A stretch of DNA of 64,000 bases from Firmicutes bacterium CAG:555 (GTDB lineage Bacteria > Bacillota > Clostridia > Oscillospirales > Oscillospiraceae), in assembly GCA_000431075.1 (NCBI GenBank), contig HF986880.1, positions 7,354 through 71,353 of the forward strand, given 5' to 3'. This document shows, piece by piece, positions 45,307-54,306 of the stretch. The notes under the pieces were generated by a model, which worked only from the letters and a program-made list of their open reading frames with translations, was not told the DNA's origin and did not search any database. Within the stretch, counting starts at the first letter, position 1; the number at the start of each line of letters is the position of its first letter. The position numbers were made by a program, and so were the translations under genes.

Positions 45307-47145
45307 TTACTCAACTGTCACCGACTTTGCAAGATTTCTGGGTTTGTCAATATCGCAGCCTCGCAGCAGTGCCACATAGTAGGCGAAAAGCTGCAAGGGC
45401 ACAACCCCCAGAGAAGGCTGGAATATCGTATGTGACTCGGGTACGGTAATTACATTTTCGACCGTCTTGCGCATCTCCGCAGCATGGCTCTCGGTGGTCA
45501 GTGCCAAGACATCCGCTCCTCTCGCCTGAACCTCAACGATATTGCTCATGGTCTTGTCAAACAGCGGAGCATATGTGCCGAGGGCGACAACGAGCGTGCC
45601 GTCTTCGATAAGAGATATCGTGCCGTGCTTAAGCTCGCCCGATGCGTATGCCTCGGAGTGGATGTAGGATATCTCCTTGAGCTTGAGCGAGCCCTCCAGT
45701 CCCATCGCATAGTCGAGATTGCGGCCGATGAAGAACACGGAGTTGTGGTTAAAGTAGTTGGAAGCATAGTGCTTGATATCGTCGGTATGCTCGAGTATCT
45801 GCTCCATCTTCGCAGGCAGGCGCAGAAGCTCATCGACCATCTCGGTGTACTCGGCTGCACTTACCGTGCCGAGGATATCGGCAAAGTAAAGGCCGAGCAT
45901 ATTCAAGAGCACGAGTTGGGTGGAGTATGCCTTTGTCGTTGCGACCGCTATCTCGGGGCCTGCCCAAGTGTAGAGCACATCGTCGGATTCTCTTGCTATG
46001 GAGCTTCCCACGACATTGACTATCGACAGTATGTGAGCGCCGAGGCTCTTTGCCTCACGCAGCGCCGCCATCGTGTCAAGTGTCTCGCCCGACTGGCTGA
46101 TGACGATGACGAGCGACGATTCGTCAACGAGCGGATTGCAGTAGCGGAATTCCGACGCAAGGCAGACCTCAACGGGCTTTCTGAGCAAGCGCTCAAGGTT
46201 GTACTTCCCGACTACACCCACATGATATGACGAGCCGCAGGCGATTATGAATATCTTGCTTATACTTTTAATATAGTCCGCATCTATCGTGAGATCTTCA
46301 AGCACGATGCGGTTATCACGGATGCGGTTGAACGCAGTTTTGCGGATAGCCTCGGGCTGCTCCATGATCTCCTTGAGCATGAAGTGGGCATAGCCGCCCT
46401 TTTCGGCAGCGGAGACATCCCAGTCGACAAAATGGTGCTCCTTCTCAATAGGCTCCCCCATGCTGTCATAGACCTGCACACCGTTTTCCATCACAACTGC
46501 GACCTCGCCGTCCTCCATGTAGGAAATGTCACGGGTGTACTTGATTATCGCCGTAACATCGGAGGCAATGAAATTGCAGCCCTCGCCGTAGCCTATGAGC
46601 AGCGGTGCATCCTTGCGTGCTGCGACGAAGCGATCCGGGCAGTCGGCGCAGATGATACCCAGCGCATATGCGCCCTCGATGCGGTGCAGCACCTTGAACA
46701 CGGCGTCGAGTATATCGCCGCACTCAGCGTAATAGTACGATATCAGCTGAGTGACGACCTCGGTGTCGGTCTCGGAGCAGAATTTATAGCCCTTGGCGAT
46801 CAGAAAATCGCGCAGCTCTACATAGTTTTCTATAATGCCGTTGTGTACGACGGCTATCTTGCCGTCGCCGCTGAGCTGAGGGTGAGCATTTACATCGTTC
46901 GGCTCGCCGTGGGTCGCCCAGCGGGTGTGGCCGATGCCGAGAGTGCCTTCAACGCTCTTGCCGCCCTGAGTTATATCGCTGAGCACCCGCAGACGCCCCT
47001 TTGCCTTTTTGACCTGGAGCTCATGCCTTGGAGAGACAACGGCAATGCCCGCCGAGTCATAGCCTCTGTACTCAAGTCTTTCCAGCCCCTCCAACAATAT
47101 GGGGGCTGCCTGTTCTTTTCCGACGAAGCCGACTATTCCGCACAT
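45307..47145 (-). CDS. glmS: Glutamine-fructose-6-phosphate aminotransferase (isomerising) GlmS
   Basis: The 612-residue enzyme starts MCGIVGFVGKE with the glutaminase nucleophile Cys2, has two SIS sugar isomerase domains (about 285-420 and 455-590) and the conserved C-terminus DKPRNLAKSVTVE. It makes glucosamine-6-phosphate, the entry point to peptidoglycan precursors, fitting its junction with murT (adjacent, one-base gap). No glmS ribozyme is visible in the short region upstream. Confidence 0.97.
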   Translation of the reverse strand: MCGIVGFVGKEQAAPILLEGLERLEYRGYDSAGIAVVSPRHELQVKKAKGRLRVLSDITQGGKSVEGTLGIGHTRWATHGEPNDVNAHPQLSGDGKIAVVHNGIIENYVELRDFLIAKGYKFCSETDTEVVTQLISYYYAECGDILDAVFKVLHRIEGAYALGIICADCPDRFVAARKDAPLLIGYGEGCNFIASDVTAIIKYTRDISYMEDGEVAVVMENGVQVYDSMGEPIEKEHHFVDWDVSAAEKGGYAHFMLKEIMEQPEAIRKTAFNRIRDNRIVLEDLTIDADYIKSISKIFIIACGSSYHVGVVGKYNLERLLRKPVEVCLASEFRYCNPLVDESSLVIVISQSGETLDTMAALREAKSLGAHILSIVNVVGSSIARESDDVLYTWAGPEIAVATTKAYSTQLVLLNMLGLYFADILGTVSAAEYTEMVDELLRLPAKMEQILEHTDDIKHYASNYFNHNSVFFIGRNLDYAMGLEGSLKLKEISYIHSEAYASGELKHGTISLIEDGTLVVALGTYAPLFDKTMSNIVEVQARGADVLALTTESHAAEMRKTVENVITVPESHTIFQPSLGVVPLQLFAYYVALLRGCDIDKPRNLAKSVTVE

Positions 47146-47225
47146 AATTTAAGTTTCCTTTCGGATTTGAAGATAGCTTATTATACCATTGCGCATCACC
47201 GATTGCAATAAACAGGATTTGAACA

Positions 47226-47254
47226 ATAAAAAAAGTCGGCCGAAGCCGACTTTT
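47226..47254 (-). terminator. Terminator of the azlCD operon
   Basis: A 10-bp stem (47231-47240 / 47245-47254) with loop CGAA and a seven-base T run on the minus strand directly follows the azlD stop. Confidence 0.85.
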
Positions 47255-47586
47255 CAGAAAACGAATTGAACAAGTATCATATACACCGCCGTGCCGCCGC
47301 CGACGGAGATGAGGAAATTTTCCTTCCACGCATATGTGCCGATAACGACCGCAGTTGCGATAAGCTCCGGCAGGCCGTGGTTTCCCGTGAGTATCGGGGT
47401 GTTTTTGAAGCAGTAAACCACCAAAAGCCCCATGAGTGCGGGCGGAAGCACCCTGCCGAGGTATTTAATAAACTCTGGAAGCTCCTTTTTGCCGGAAAAC
47501 GCAGCGAACGGCAGCCAGCGGGATATCTGCACGCCGAGGGCGATGGCCGCAATTGTCACGAGGGTTTGGGTCACGGTAAGCGTCAC
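47254..47586 (-). CDS. azlD: AzlD family protein (branched-chain amino-acid export, small subunit)
   Basis: The 110-residue membrane protein has three or four hydrophobic helices with the family stretch QISRWLPFAAF...LPEFIKYLGRVLPPALMGLLVVY. AzlD acts with AzlC in export of branched-chain amino acids or analogues. The start overlaps the azlC stop by four bases. Confidence 0.88.
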   Translation of the reverse strand: MTLTVTQTLVTIAAIALGVQISRWLPFAAFSGKKELPEFIKYLGRVLPPALMGLLVVYCFKNTPILTGNHGLPELIATAVVIGTYAWKENFLISVGGGTAVYMILVQFVF

Positions 47587-48278
47587 AGTTTATCCCTCCC
47601 TATCCAGAAAATCAGCAAAATGACGAGCAGCGAGGGGATGAGAAACACGCTCGTGCCGAAGAATATACGGCACAAAAGCGTTATGCCTATGCCGATAACG
47701 CAGGCGGGGCGATTGCGCTTTTCCTTCCACTGCTGCAGGAACATGACGACGAACATCGCAGTCAGCGCAAAGTCAAGCCCCGTCGTGTCGAAGGTTATCA
47801 GTCCTCCGATAACACCGCCGAGGCCGCAAAGGCCGACCCAGTAGATGAAGCACAAAAAATTTATACCGAAGTAGAAATATTTGTCCTCAACTCCCTCCGG
47901 CTTCTGCGCCGAAACGGAGAGCGAAAACTGCTCGTCGGCAAGCGTGTATATCATAAACGGCTTCAGAACGCCTGCATCCTTGTACTTTTCCAGCAGCGGG
48001 ATTCCGTAGAAGCTGTGGCGGAAGTTGACAAGGTAGCTCATGAGCAGCATCTGCGCAGGGTCAAAGCCCGCAGCCATCATGGGGATGGCCGCTATCTGCA
48101 TGCTCCCGCAAAAGCATACGGCTGAAAACAGCATCGTCCACCATGCGTTGTAGCCGATATCGCTCATCAGAACGCCATAGGTCAGCGCAACGAATATCCA
48201 ACCGAGAAAAACGGGTATCGTATACGGGAAAGCCGCCTTTATCCCGCCCGGTATCTTTTTTAAGCTCAACTTCTTCAT
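47583..48278 (-). CDS. azlC: AzlC family branched-chain amino-acid exporter subunit
   Basis: The 231-residue membrane protein (from MKKLSLKKIPGGIKAAFPYTIPVF) has about six helices and the AzlC motifs FVALTYGVLMSD, SAVCFCGSMQIAAIPMM, LVNFRHSFYGIPL. The ATG at 48278 has no recognisable SD and lies directly after the T run of the secG terminator; a GTG at 48320 would put 14 extra residues inside that hairpin. Expression thus seems to depend on read-through from secG or an unseen promoter. Confidence 0.88.
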   Translation of the reverse strand: MKKLSLKKIPGGIKAAFPYTIPVFLGWIFVALTYGVLMSDIGYNAWWTMLFSAVCFCGSMQIAAIPMMAAGFDPAQMLLMSYLVNFRHSFYGIPLLEKYKDAGVLKPFMIYTLADEQFSLSVSAQKPEGVEDKYFYFGINFLCFIYWVGLCGLGGVIGGLITFDTTGLDFALTAMFVVMFLQQWKEKRNRPACVIGIGITLLCRIFFGTSVFLIPSLLVILLIFWIGRDKL

Positions 48279-48281
48279 AAC

Positions 48282-48316
48282 AAAACAAAAAACGGTGCAG
48301 TCACAAAACTGCACCG
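48282..48316 (-). terminator. Terminator of secG, directly upstream of azlC
   Basis: A 9-bp GC-rich stem (48293-48301 / 48308-48316) is followed on the minus strand by TTTTTTGTTTTGTT. It ends four bases before the azlC ATG. Confidence 0.85.
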
Positions 48317-48330
48317 TCACTGTCTATTTC

Positions 48331-48570
48331 TTATTTGACGATATTCAGGACGAGAGTCAGGATCGCAAATGCAAGTGCGAACCACTTTGTCCACTTTGCA
48401 AGCTTTGCATCAAGGGTCTTGGCCTTGCCCTTGGACAGGAAGGTCTCGGCGCCGCCGGCGATAGCGCCGGACAGACCTGCGCTCTTGCCGCTCTGCATAA
48501 GAACGACGACCGTCACGGCCAGACCGGACAGGAGCTGCAAAATAGTAAGAATCAGCTTAACAGTACTCAT
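48331..48570 (-). CDS. secG: Preprotein translocase subunit SecG
   Basis: The 79-residue protein has two transmembrane helices and the SecG core VVVLMQSGKSAGLSGAIAGGAETFLSKGKAKTLDAKLAKWTKW. It assists SecYE in secretion. It stands as a single gene with its own terminator. Confidence 0.95.
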   Translation of the reverse strand: MSTVKLILTILQLLSGLAVTVVVLMQSGKSAGLSGAIAGGAETFLSKGKAKTLDAKLAKWTKWFALAFAILTLVLNIVK

Positions 48571-48681
48571 TTATATCAAATCCTTTCGATAATTACACCA
48601 AATAGCTTTAATACTATACCACAGCTTTTTGCGCTTTACAAGTAAAACTTTTAGTATTTTACCTGTTTTACTGCTCATTTT

Positions 48682-49998
48682 TCACCAAACCTGCCAGCGT
48701 AGGACAAATTCGCACAAATACACCGCCCCCGCAATGACACTCAGTGTCGTTAAACACCAGTCAACTCGCCGGTCGTGAGTTATAACCGCAAGCGCCGTCG
48801 GCACGGTGAACGCCGCCGCAAGGTAGCGTGGTGCGCTCAAAAGCCAAGTCGCGCCGACGGCAACGATGAAGTATGCGAGAAAATACGCCGTGTACGAGCT
48901 GCGAAGTCTTTTGACCGCAAAAAGCATGAGCACCAGCGACAGCGCCTGCGCAAGCAAATTCGGCAGCCACAGGCCGAAAAAGTTGACGCCGTTGCCGGAA
49001 GCGCTGTATATGGCGTTTTCGGTCTGATACGCAGCGGTATTGAAGAACCAGCCGAGCTGCTGATTCCAATGCTCACGCTGATACTGCATGAACTTGAACG
49101 CATCCCCCGAGACCGTGTAATTTACAAGGCAGTACGCCGCAAAGCCGAGCGGAATGATGAGCACGCACAGGTAGTCTTTCAATTTTGCCCTGCGCTGCAC
49201 GAGCTCAAACACCACCGGCACTATAAGTACCACGCCAAGCGAGCGTGTAAACGCCGCATATGCGCCGAGTAAACACGCAGGCAGCATTTTGCCCCGCCGC
49301 ACGAGGTACATGCAGCCGAGCGTACACAGCAAAAAAAGGCTCTCACTCATCGGTGCGACAAAGAAAAACACCGCCGGAGAAAGGCTCAGAAATTTGACCG
49401 CCCTCAGCGCCGCCTCGTGCCCATAATCAAGCGAAACGAGCTTATAAAGCATGACATTCGCTCCGGCAAAGCACAGCGCCGACACGATAAGTCCGGCGAT
49501 AAGCCCGTCGCCTGTCACCGCCGTGACGAGCCGCACAACGACGGGATAGCCCGGCAGGAAAACGAGCTGCACGAGCCTGTCGACGCTGCCCTCTGACAGG
49601 TACCAGTCACGGGCGATATCAAGATAATGCCCGCTGTCGGTGCATGTCCAGAAATCGAGTGCGTCAAAAAAGCCGTCGGTGCAGCCGAAGATACGGCGCA
49701 GGATGTAGACGATAACGATGATGAGCACATCCCACAGCAGTACCGCCGCAAAAATCTGAACACAGATATGCCGTGGCTCGCCGTCAAGGCCCGGAGCATC
49801 CGGCTCGCCGTCACGCCATGCATCCACCCACTTGGGCACAAATTGCAGGCACACGAGCGTAAACAAAACAGCGCTTATGACCGCCGCCGTCATGCCTGCC
49901 GCCGAATAGCGCACTCCGCCGCACCACAGCGCAAATATCGCCGCCAGCACGGCAACTCCGCCTGCCGATATTAAGATTTGCGGGGTTTTCCGTTCCAT
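48682..49998 (-). CDS. Polytopic glycosyltransferase, PIG-V/mannosyltransferase-like
   Basis: The 438-residue protein has about ten transmembrane helices. The first extracytoplasmic loop has DFWTCTDSGHYLDIARDWY, in the position of the acidic catalytic loop of GT-C enzymes, followed by LPGYPVVVRLV. It resembles bacterial PIG-V-like mannosyltransferases that use lipid-linked sugars. The start is uncertain: ATG at 49998 has only AGG upstream, while an upstream TTG would add 25 residues. Confidence 0.75.
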   Translation of the reverse strand: MERKTPQILISAGGVAVLAAIFALWCGGVRYSAAGMTAAVISAVLFTLVCLQFVPKWVDAWRDGEPDAPGLDGEPRHICVQIFAAVLLWDVLIIVIVYILRRIFGCTDGFFDALDFWTCTDSGHYLDIARDWYLSEGSVDRLVQLVFLPGYPVVVRLVTAVTGDGLIAGLIVSALCFAGANVMLYKLVSLDYGHEAALRAVKFLSLSPAVFFFVAPMSESLFLLCTLGCMYLVRRGKMLPACLLGAYAAFTRSLGVVLIVPVVFELVQRRAKLKDYLCVLIIPLGFAAYCLVNYTVSGDAFKFMQYQREHWNQQLGWFFNTAAYQTENAIYSASGNGVNFFGLWLPNLLAQALSLVLMLFAVKRLRSSYTAYFLAYFIVAVGATWLLSAPRYLAAAFTVPTALAVITHDRRVDWCLTTLSVIAGAVYLCEFVLRWQVW

Positions 49999-50112
49999 CC
50001 TAGTTTTCGGTATTCTCGTAATCGCTTCTATAATAATCGTAATCTTTTCTTGCTTAACACTGCCGCTTTCCAAAAAGCAACTGCTTCAAATCGCAATTCA
50101 CTAAGGATACTG

Positions 50113-50805
50113 TCAGCTTTTTGTTATAGTCGTTTCAATGGTAAATGTTTTAGGCGCAAATGAAATGTAATACTTTTCGCTGCCAATAACATCAAACTCG
50201 ATAGTGTTACTTTTAACCGTTGCCCTCCTAAATTGAATAGTATGATGTCCCCTAGACAGACTTAGGGCAACGCTGGTTTTTAAATCTACATCATTTCGTT
50301 TTTCATCATCGATGTATAACACTGTCTTTGCTTCACCTGAATTAGGGCGATTAACCCTATCAATTTGAATGTTGAATTTGACAGGGGAAGGTTCTTCAGC
50401 GGTTGTTTCTGACAAACTTGCAAGCAGTTTTTCCCGATTGGCCAAGTATACTTCTTCTGGGACAACTCCAGCATCATAAAGATCTTTTAATTTTTTTAAT
50501 TCATCCATTGCGCTAGAACTTGTGCTTACCTCGGCCGTGGATTGCGATGCCTTGTTTTCAGCTTCGTTTGATAGTCTCATCAACTGCTGAAATCTTGCCT
50601 TTTCCTCGCTTGTACCATTTGGCGCATTGGATGCAACTTCTTCCGTTCCTGATGTACCATCAACATACTCAACGAAAAAGCAGTATACTGAATAGTTCAC
50701 ATCAATTTGCCCAATCAAATGAAACTCTGATTCAACAGCAGTTCGTACGCCCATCAGTTTTGCACTTTTGGCTACTTTGTATTCTTGCTTTTTGAAAATT
50801 CCCAT
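50113..50805 (-). CDS. SHOCT-domain protein of unknown function
   Basis: The 230-residue protein has a basic N-terminus (MGIFKKQEYKVAKSAK), a low-complexity linker, a SHOCT motif (MDELKKLKDLYDAGVVPEEVY, about 100-130) and a C-terminal beta-rich domain (LYIDDEKRNDVDLKTSVALSL...) reminiscent of PEGA-like domains. No signal peptide is seen. Codon use is clearly AT-richer than in neighbouring genes, suggesting recent acquisition. GGAGGTGACCC sits upstream of the ATG. Function unknown. Confidence 0.75.
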   Translation of the reverse strand: MGIFKKQEYKVAKSAKLMGVRTAVESEFHLIGQIDVNYSVYCFFVEYVDGTSGTEEVASNAPNGTSEEKARFQQLMRLSNEAENKASQSTAEVSTSSSAMDELKKLKDLYDAGVVPEEVYLANREKLLASLSETTAEEPSPVKFNIQIDRVNRPNSGEAKTVLYIDDEKRNDVDLKTSVALSLSRGHHTIQFRRATVKSNTIEFDVIGSEKYYISFAPKTFTIETTITKS

Positions 50806-50946
50806 AAAGGGTCACCTCCCATTGTGATTAGTATAGAAAAAATAAACAAGCAAGTCAACATGCACCACTTTTAAATACATTTCATACTTCTAACTTGCTA
50901 CTATTTCCCGTGGCTTTTTTGAGTTACGAGTGTGCCGCCGCACACA

Positions 50947-51318
50947 TCAAATTCTGCCTACCATCGCCTCGGCGGCAAACACCGCTGCGATGCATAGAAT
51001 AACGCTCAGGGCGACATAGCCGAGCGTCATCGCCCAATGGCCGCCGCTCACGAGGTCGTACGACTCCAAAGCAAAGGTCGAAAATGTCGTAAACCCGCCG
51101 CACAGGCCGGTTTCCAAAAACAGCGTAAGCTTCGGGTCAAAATCGGCATTTTTGAGCGCAAGTGCTGCGATAATGCCGATCAAAAATGCGCCCAGCACAT
51201 TGACGGCCAATGTTTTTACGGGAAAGATCACCGTCTCGTCGAGCGATATAAGGCTCATGAGATACCTCAGCATCGAGCCTATCGCCCCTCCCGCTCCGAC
51301 TATCAAACACGCTTTCAT
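50947..51318 (-). CDS. crcB: Fluoride channel CrcB/Fluc
   Basis: The 123-residue protein has four transmembrane helices with the family motifs GAGGAIGSMLRY, NVLGAFLIG and GLCGGFTTFSTFALE (the polar track that passes fluoride). Fluc proteins form antiparallel dual-topology dimers and export F-. It is preceded by a fluoride riboswitch and by SD GGAGG. Confidence 0.95.
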   Translation of the reverse strand: MKACLIVGAGGAIGSMLRYLMSLISLDETVIFPVKTLAVNVLGAFLIGIIAALALKNADFDPKLTLFLETGLCGGFTTFSTFALESYDLVSGGHWAMTLGYVALSVILCIAAVFAAEAMVGRI

Positions 51319-51342
51319 AATAAACCTCCGTTTTCGATTTTT

Positions 51343-51400
51343 CAGAAGTCATCAGCACTAAGCGATTTTGGATACCTCCACGGGAGACCTCATTCCCTAT
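51343..51400 (-). ncRNA. Fluoride riboswitch (crcB motif)
   Basis: The minus strand reads AGGGAATGAGGTCTCCC (51382-51398) followed after about 25 bases by CTGATGACTTCTG (51343-51355), matching the conserved GGnGATGGnGTTCnCC and TGATGACTCCTAC blocks of the crcB motif. It lies 25 bases before the crcB ATG, close enough to act on translation, since no clear terminator follows. Confidence 0.8.
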
Positions 51401-51461
51401 ATGATGATGTTTGCTTCGCAACGGATTGAAACAACGGTCTAATAAAGCCCAGCGATCCGTA

Positions 51462-51821
51462 TCAGCACATGATCCAAGTGAAATACATCATTGCCCCGCC
51501 AAGAAGAAACGATATTATGCTCACCCAATGCCCCAAAAACTGTTTTATGATGATTCCAACATAATTAAACAATCCAATACCGAACACGAATCCGCCTGCA
51601 AGTCCCAGCAAGGGCCAATAACCTTCCGCTCCCTTATCCGAAAGGACAAACGCAAACACTATACCCGGCAGCAGCAAGACGGTTACGCCGAATAACGCCA
51701 AGATATAATAGCCGATTGGGTGTTCGGCTTTGAAATCCTCGTCCGCCAATGGGCTGAAAAATTCTTTGTAATTCTCCGGTGGACACCAACTTAAACGCTC
51801 GTGTTTTTTCTTCTTGCTCAT
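51462..51821 (-). CDS. Small membrane protein of unknown function
   Basis: The 119-residue protein starts with a lysine-rich stretch (MSKKKKHERLSWCPPENY) and has three hydrophobic helices (about 40-60, 67-90 and 95-117). No family was recognised. The gene is AT-richer than its surroundings and lies between rlmD and the crcB riboswitch; no SD stronger than GGAAAATGC-type sequence is visible. Confidence 0.65.
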   Translation of the reverse strand: MSKKKKHERLSWCPPENYKEFFSPLADEDFKAEHPIGYYILALFGVTVLLLPGIVFAFVLSDKGAEGYWPLLGLAGGFVFGIGLFNYVGIIIKQFLGHWVSIISFLLGGAMMYFTWIMC

Positions 51822-51903
51822 TTTGCATTTTCCTTTACATTAAACTTGACTTTCTGCAAAAACTTCACTTTTATCAAAAAACTTCACTTGCCGTAAGGCA
51901 AAC

Positions 51904-53262
51904 TTATCTGCGAATCAGCTTAACCACTGCTTCGCAATGGCTCGTTCTCGGGAACATGTCCAGTGCCGTGGCGGCGGCGAGGGTGTAGCCGTGGGCATTG
52001 AAAATCAGAATGTCGCGGGCGAGGGTCGAGGGGTTGCAGGAGACATACACGACCCTGTCGGGGTGCATTTTGCACACGGTGCGTATCGCTTCCTCGTCCA
52101 CGCCCTTTCTCGGCGGGTCGACGACCACGGTCTCGGGGCGGATGCCGTCTCTCAGGAACATTTCCGCCGCCTCGGCCGCATCTGCGCAGATAAACTCGGC
52201 ATTTTCGATGCCGTTGCGGCGGGCGTTGCGCTTTGCGTTCTCGATGGCCTCGGGAATTATCTCCGCACCTATCACCCTCCCCGCTTTTTTCGCCAAAAAC
52301 AGGCTTATCGTGCCTGCGCCGCAGTACAGGTCGAGCACCGTCGAATTTTCCGTGCACCCGGCGTATTCGACCGCCCTGTTATACAGCTTTTCGGCCTGCG
52401 GCGGGTTTATCTGATAAAACGCCTGCGGGGATATCTCGTACTCCACGCCGCCGAGACTGTCGCAGACGGTATCCCTGCCCCAAAGCGTGTAAAAATCACC
52501 GGCAAGCACGGTGTTGCCCGAGGTCTTGTTGACATTCAAAACTATGCCCGTGAGCTCGGGGCAAGCGCTGCGCAGGTAGTCTGTCAGCGCCGTGGTCTTG
52601 TCGCCGAAGCCTCTGGCGGTGACGATGCAGGCAACGCAGTCGGCGGTGTTTACCGCCGTGCGCACAAAGACATGGCGTACGCTGCCCTTGCGGGACTTTT
52701 CGTCATAAGCGTCAATGCCGCTTTTGCGCATAAACTCCAGCACTGCCGCCGTCACCCTGTCGGCTGCCTCGTTTTGCAGAAGGCAGCGCTCGACCGGCAC
52801 GAGCTCATGCGTGCGGGGCGCAAAAAATCCGCTTTTGAGCTCACCTGCGACGCTGCGCACGGTGTAAATACCCTTGTTGCGGTAGCGCTCCCGGCGGTCG
52901 CTGCCGATTATCTCCTCGGCCTGCACGGTCTGCCGGCCTATATGCGTCAGCGCATCGTTTAACCTGCCTAACTTAAAGCGCAGCTCCTCGTCATAGCTCA
53001 TGTGCCGCAGGGTGCAGCCGCCGCAGCGAACACAATATTCACAGTCGGGCGTGCGCCGCTCGGGCGACAGGCGCACCGGCTCTATCGCTTTCCCCCACAC
53101 GGCGGAGCTCGTGACCTTGAGTATCTTCACCTGCCACACCTCGCCCACGATCGTGCGTGGGACGAATACCGCCCTGCCGTTTATGCGGCTCACACCGCTG
53201 CCGTCGGAGGAGTAGCCGACTATCTCGGCCTCAAATATATCGTTTTTTCTCAAATCTTCCAT
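51904..53262 (-). CDS. rlmD: 23S rRNA (uracil-5-)-methyltransferase RlmD/RumA type
   Basis: The 452-residue SAM enzyme has an N-terminal TRAM domain, the 4Fe-4S ligands in CEYCVRCGGC, SAM motif VLDLYCGAGTISLF, VVVDPPRKGVD and the catalytic cysteine in YVSCNPSTLARD. RlmD/RlmCD methylate U1939 (and U747) of 23S rRNA. The ATG at 53262 gives the normal N-terminus MEDLRKNDIFEAEIVGY; the longer frame lacks support. Confidence 0.93.
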   Translation of the reverse strand: MEDLRKNDIFEAEIVGYSSDGSGVSRINGRAVFVPRTIVGEVWQVKILKVTSSAVWGKAIEPVRLSPERRTPDCEYCVRCGGCTLRHMSYDEELRFKLGRLNDALTHIGRQTVQAEEIIGSDRRERYRNKGIYTVRSVAGELKSGFFAPRTHELVPVERCLLQNEAADRVTAAVLEFMRKSGIDAYDEKSRKGSVRHVFVRTAVNTADCVACIVTARGFGDKTTALTDYLRSACPELTGIVLNVNKTSGNTVLAGDFYTLWGRDTVCDSLGGVEYEISPQAFYQINPPQAEKLYNRAVEYAGCTENSTVLDLYCGAGTISLFLAKKAGRVIGAEIIPEAIENAKRNARRNGIENAEFICADAAEAAEMFLRDGIRPETVVVDPPRKGVDEEAIRTVCKMHPDRVVYVSCNPSTLARDILIFNAHGYTLAAATALDMFPRTSHCEAVVKLIRR

Positions 53263-53374
53263 GCTTCCCAATATACCATGCCGTACGAAAATTTTCAATG
53301 TGTTCAATGTGAATATAATTTTGCTTTTTCGCAGAAACTACCTGCGAATATAATTTGGATTTGGAGGTTCTTCT

Positions 53375-53677
53375 ATGAAAAAAGCCATTCTTCTCATACT
53401 TGCGCTTGCCATGCTGTGCACGGCGGTCTGCGCCTGCACCGACGGCGGCAATGTAAACGACAACCACGGCGGCGTTGTGACCGACACCCCCCATGACAGC
53501 GATATCGGCGACGATATCAAGGACGCAGCAGACGATGTCGGCGATGCGGTAAAAGACGGTGCCGATGATGTCGGCGATGCGGTAAAGGACAGTGCGAAGA
53601 ACACTGCACGGCCGGACACAAGCCCCGCTCAGCCGCAGGCTACCGCCATCCCCGGAACACAGGTCATCACGCCATGA
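53375..53677 (+). CDS. Small lipoprotein with acidic VGDAVKD repeats
   Basis: The 100-residue protein has a lipoprotein signal (LCTAVCAC, Cys about 21) and then mostly Asp/Ala repeats: DAADDVGDAVKD, GADDVGDAVKD, SAKN, with the repeat unit of 11 residues also nearly identical in DNA (about 53529-53590). The pattern suggests an amphipathic helix or a metal/cation-binding tether at the cell surface. GGAGG precedes the ATG and a TATAAT is present at about 53347. Function unknown. Confidence 0.8.
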   Translation: MKKAILLILALAMLCTAVCACTDGGNVNDNHGGVVTDTPHDSDIGDDIKDAADDVGDAVKDGADDVGDAVKDSAKNTARPDTSPAQPQATAIPGTQVITP

Positions 53678-53704
53678 AAAGCAGCGTCAACGACGCTGTT
53701 TTTC
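53677..53704 (+). terminator. Terminator after the repeat lipoprotein gene
   Basis: Arms CAGCGTC (53682-53688) and GACGCTG (53692-53698), flanked by A4 and T5, start at the stop codon. Confidence 0.75.
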
Positions 53705-53763
53705 TTGATTTTCAATGTCGAATGTTGTATCATCAGATATCATTGCTGTAAGGAGTGGTATTT

Positions 53764-54306
53764 ATGAGTTACATCCCCAACGTTGAGCAGGCCAGAGAGC
53801 TTGTCGGCCGCTTCAACAAGGACGCTTTCCATCTTCAGCACGCCGAGACCGTTTCCAAGGTCATGGGCGAGCTCGCCAGGGAATTTGACCCCGAGCGTGT
53901 CGAGTTCTGGGCAGCTGTCGGCATGCTTCACGACATAGACTTTGAGCTGTATCCCGAGCAGCACTGCGTCAAGGCTAACGAGATGCTGCACGAGCTGGAC
54001 ATAGACGAATCGGTAATCCACGCCGTTATCAGCCACGGCTACGGCATCTGCATCGATGTTGAGCCGGAGCTTTTCATGGAAAAGGTGCTGTACGCAACGG
54101 ACGAGCTTACGGGGCTTATCGGCGCTGTTGCGCTCATGCGCCCGAACGGCATCTCCGACATGGAGGTCAAGTCCATAAAGAAAAAGTTCAAGGACAAGAA
54201 GTTTGCTGCCGGCTGCTCCCGTGATGTCATCATCCACGGCGCCGAGATGTGCGGCTGGGATCTGGACACGCTGTTCCAGAAAACGCTCGATGCAATGAGG
54301 GCGTGA
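53764..54306 (+). CDS. HD-domain hydrolase (HDIG-like)
   Basis: The 180-residue protein has the HD metal motif: HLQHAETVSKVM, MLHDIDFELYPEQHCVKAN and later VIHAVISHGYG. It probably hydrolyses a phosphorylated nucleotide or metabolite; no specific family is clear. AAGGAGTGG lies 7 bases before the ATG at 53764; three extra N-terminal codons are possible but unsupported. Its stop overlaps the start of the next gene (TGATG). Confidence 0.85.
   Translation: MSYIPNVEQARELVGRFNKDAFHLQHAETVSKVMGELAREFDPERVEFWAAVGMLHDIDFELYPEQHCVKANEMLHELDIDESVIHAVISHGYGICIDVEPELFMEKVLYATDELTGLIGAVALMRPNGISDMEVKSIKKKFKDKKFAAGCSRDVIIHGAEMCGWDLDTLFQKTLDAMRA

Noticed and set aside
47146..47260. glmS ribozyme upstream of glmS
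   Set aside because: The gap to azlD is about 110 bases, holds the azlCD terminator, and shows none of the ribozyme core sequences.
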